From: Pirum gemmata
Taxonomy: Eukaryota > Opisthokonta > Ichthyosporea
Assembly: GCA_002812295.1 (NCBI GenBank)
Contig: PDIN01000023.1
Span: forward strand, 2,221-26,545
DNA: 24,325 nt
Reading direction: 5' to 3'
Shown here: piece by piece, positions 22,801 through 24,325 of the stretch
Layout: every line of letters begins with the position of its first letter
Position numbering within the stretch: position 1 is the stretch's first letter
Notes under the pieces: model-generated
Seen by the model: only the letters and a program-made list of their open reading frames with translations
What the model was told of the DNA's origin: nothing
Database searches by the model: none
Translations under genes and position numbers: made by a program

Positions 22801-24325
22801 TTACTTTGCAGTATTTTTAATTTTTTCTATCAACAAATTATTTAATTCTTCATATTCTTCAGGAGCCTTTTTAAAAATGTTAAATCGATCTTTTAAGGTG
22901 TATATTGCTTGTTGGGCCGCAATTTGTTCAGCATCACGCTTGGTTAAACCAAACCCTAACCCAATTATTATATTATCCTTTCCTGCTATTTCGGCCGTAG
23001 TAGTGGCGTAAAATATAGGTCGATACATGTACGGTTTAGATTTAACTTCAGATTTTTCTTTTGTTAATAAGTCATTATTGTTTTGTATAGAATTATTTAA
23101 CAAAGATACATTATGATTATAATGAGTATAATTTAATTTAGGGAGGGGTAAATGAGGAGGATATTTGAATTGTAATATCAAGTTATCCTGTTTATTTTTT
23201 TTTTCGTTTTTGTTTCTTTTATTTTTTCCTAATGAAGAAGTATTCGATTTTATAGAATTGTTCGAACTCGAATCAGAAGATACGCTAGTGGACGAAGCTA
23301 TAGACGAGATAGAAGGTGTTCTAGATAAATTAGGTTGAAAATTAGAGAAATAATTAGATCCTCGTTCAGTGGCGTGTAAAGCGTCTTGAAAAGCCAGTAC
23401 TTTCTCGGATTTTAATGATGAAGAAGGGATAGTAACGACATTAACAAAATTCTTTAAGGCTTCGGGTTTATAAACTATTTCTTCCTTTTTGATCATATTA
23501 TATTTTAAATTTCCTATTTGAGATCTAAACATATCGACGGTTTCTTTGAGCCGAGTTTTTGAATCATACAAGGCATCGTATTGTAGGGATAGGGTTTGGG
23601 CCTGTAATAAGTTTGAAATAATTTGGTAACTAACTACAAAACTATGTCCAAGTTTTTTAGAATCTAATATTTGAATTAAGGCTCCAAAAAAAGCTTCAAA
23701 AACATCTTCTTGTACTTTATCCAAGTCACTGAAAAATTCCGATTGATACCGAATAAACTCGGTAAAACCTAGTTCTCTGGCCAGAGAACTTAGAGATTTT
23801 CGAGAGACTAAATTAATTTTAAGTCTGGAGATGATTTTGACTCCTCGACAATTATTTAATTCCGAGAAGCTTTTATGGAAGTAAAATACCATACAGGCAT
23901 TTACCAAACAATCACCAATTAATTCTAAAAATTCATAATTATTTTCTGAATCATAAGAAATATGGGTAAAAGCTTGTAAAAATATTTTTTGGTTTTGAGA
24001 ATCACTTACTATTTTTTGAATAGTTTTTTCTTGTAGATGACTTCTTTTTAGCACATTAACAAGCATATTATGGAACTCGGGAGTAAATGATTCATTATTA
24101 TTATTATTAGAAACTAGTTTATGTTTTGAATCAGTACCAACTTCACAGGTACTATGATGATTATTATTATTATTATTATTATTTAGGTTACAATTATTAT
24201 TTAGGTTACAATTACTATTTAAGTTACAATTATTATTTAAGTTACAATTATTATTTAAGTTACAATTATTATTTAAGTTACAATTATTTAACTTAGAATT
24301 ATTATTATTATTATTATTATTATTA
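22801..24325 (-). CDS. Ribonuclease III with dsRNA-binding domain, 5' end outside window
   Basis: Counting from the Met at 24066, residues 45-52 hold the first acidic signature (E45, E48, D52 in YEFLELIGD). Residues 121-130 hold the second (D121, E124 in DVFEAFFGAL). All metal-binding acids expected for class I RNase III are present. A Ser/Lys/Asn-rich linker (about 230-300) replaces the usual short linker. A dsRNA-binding domain ends the protein (about 330-400, with GFGLTKRDAEQIAAQQA). Viral RNase III cuts dsRNA and in several large viruses counters RNA-based defence. The frame stays open upstream of 24066 to the window edge through NESFTPEFHN and an Asn-rich repeat, so the true start is probably outside. 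Tandem with PCNA. Confidence 0.9.
   Translation of the reverse strand, partial: NNNNNNNNNSKLNNCNLNNNCNLNNNCNLNNNCNLNSNCNLNNNCNLNNNNNNNNHHSTCEVGTDSKHKLVSNNNNNESFTPEFHNMLVNVLKRSHLQEKTIQKIVSDSQNQKIFLQAFTHISYDSENNYEFLELIGDCLVNACMVFYFHKSFSELNNCRGVKIISRLKINLVSRKSLSSLARELGFTEFIRYQSEFFSDLDKVQEDVFEAFFGALIQILDSKKLGHSFVVSYQIISNLLQAQTLSLQYDALYDSKTRLKETVDMFRSQIGNLKYNMIKKEEIVYKPEALKNFVNVVTIPSSSLKSEKVLAFQDALHATERGSNYFSNFQPNLSRTPSISSIASSTSVSSDSSSNNSIKSNTSSLGKNKRNKNEKKNKQDNLILQFKYPPHLPLPKLNYTHYNHNVSLLNNSIQNNNDLLTKEKSEVKSKPYMYRPIFYATTTAEIAGKDNIIIGLGFGLTKRDAEQIAAQQAIYTLKDRFNIFKKAPEEYEELNNLLIEKIKNTAK
24161..24325 (-). repeat. Asn-coding microsatellite and 18-bp NNCNLN units
   Basis: Plus-strand ATT runs at 24161-24182 and 24293-24325 flank about six 18-bp units (TTTAGGTTACAATTATTA and variants) at 24183-24290. 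In the RNase III frame they code poly-Asn and Asn-Asn-Cys-Asn-Leu-Asn repeats. The conserved period of three and the absence of stops support that they are translated. Confidence 0.8.

Overview
The window looks like part of a large, strongly AT-rich double-stranded DNA virus genome, most likely a nucleocytoplasmic (NCLDV-type) virus of a eukaryote. Genes are intronless, lie on both strands and are separated by short poly-A/poly-T spacers with TATA-like motifs. The content is typical of such viruses: a PCNA sliding clamp, RNase III with a dsRNA-binding domain, a collagen-like protein, a giant fibre with a self-cleaving S74 tail, KilA/Bro/MSV199-like repeat proteins and many one-helix membrane proteins. 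I see no tRNA, rRNA, CRISPR array, integrase or transposase. The family cannot be fixed from this window because no capsid, packaging ATPase or polymerase gene is present.

Left arm (1-4625): an edge-truncated, membrane-anchored Gly/Ser-repeat protein sits beside a junkyard of broken copies of a ~140-residue domain. A small plus-strand tail-anchored protein follows. Next comes the intact 1032-residue minus-strand parent gene, with four near-identical copies of that domain and a GIY-YIG-like, coiled-coil C-terminus. The 640 bases to its right (4626-5266) hold two small minus-strand genes that each appear to be frameshifted.

Centre (5267-16033): a 2760-residue fibre with about 33 repeats and an S74 chaperone domain on the minus strand, then a 57-residue membrane protein and a membrane-anchored lipoxygenase-fold protein on the plus strand. 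The lipoxygenase-like protein appears to have lost several iron ligands. Together these look like a virion-surface module.

Right-centre (16034-20609): a 63-base T run, an acidic/NIAAD-repeat protein, several small unknown or membrane proteins, a very basic Lys/Ser/Gly/Arg repeat protein, a tail-anchored protein and a collagen-like protein with a C1q-like head.

Right arm (20610-24325): a 52-base A run, a Bro-like protein with DVTE repeats, then PCNA and RNase III in tandem on the minus strand. RNase III runs off the window edge through an Asn-rich extension.

A theme of the whole window is expansion of in-frame simple and higher-order repeats inside genes, together with broken or recombined duplicates. 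This suggests rapid repeat-driven diversification of surface and accessory proteins.
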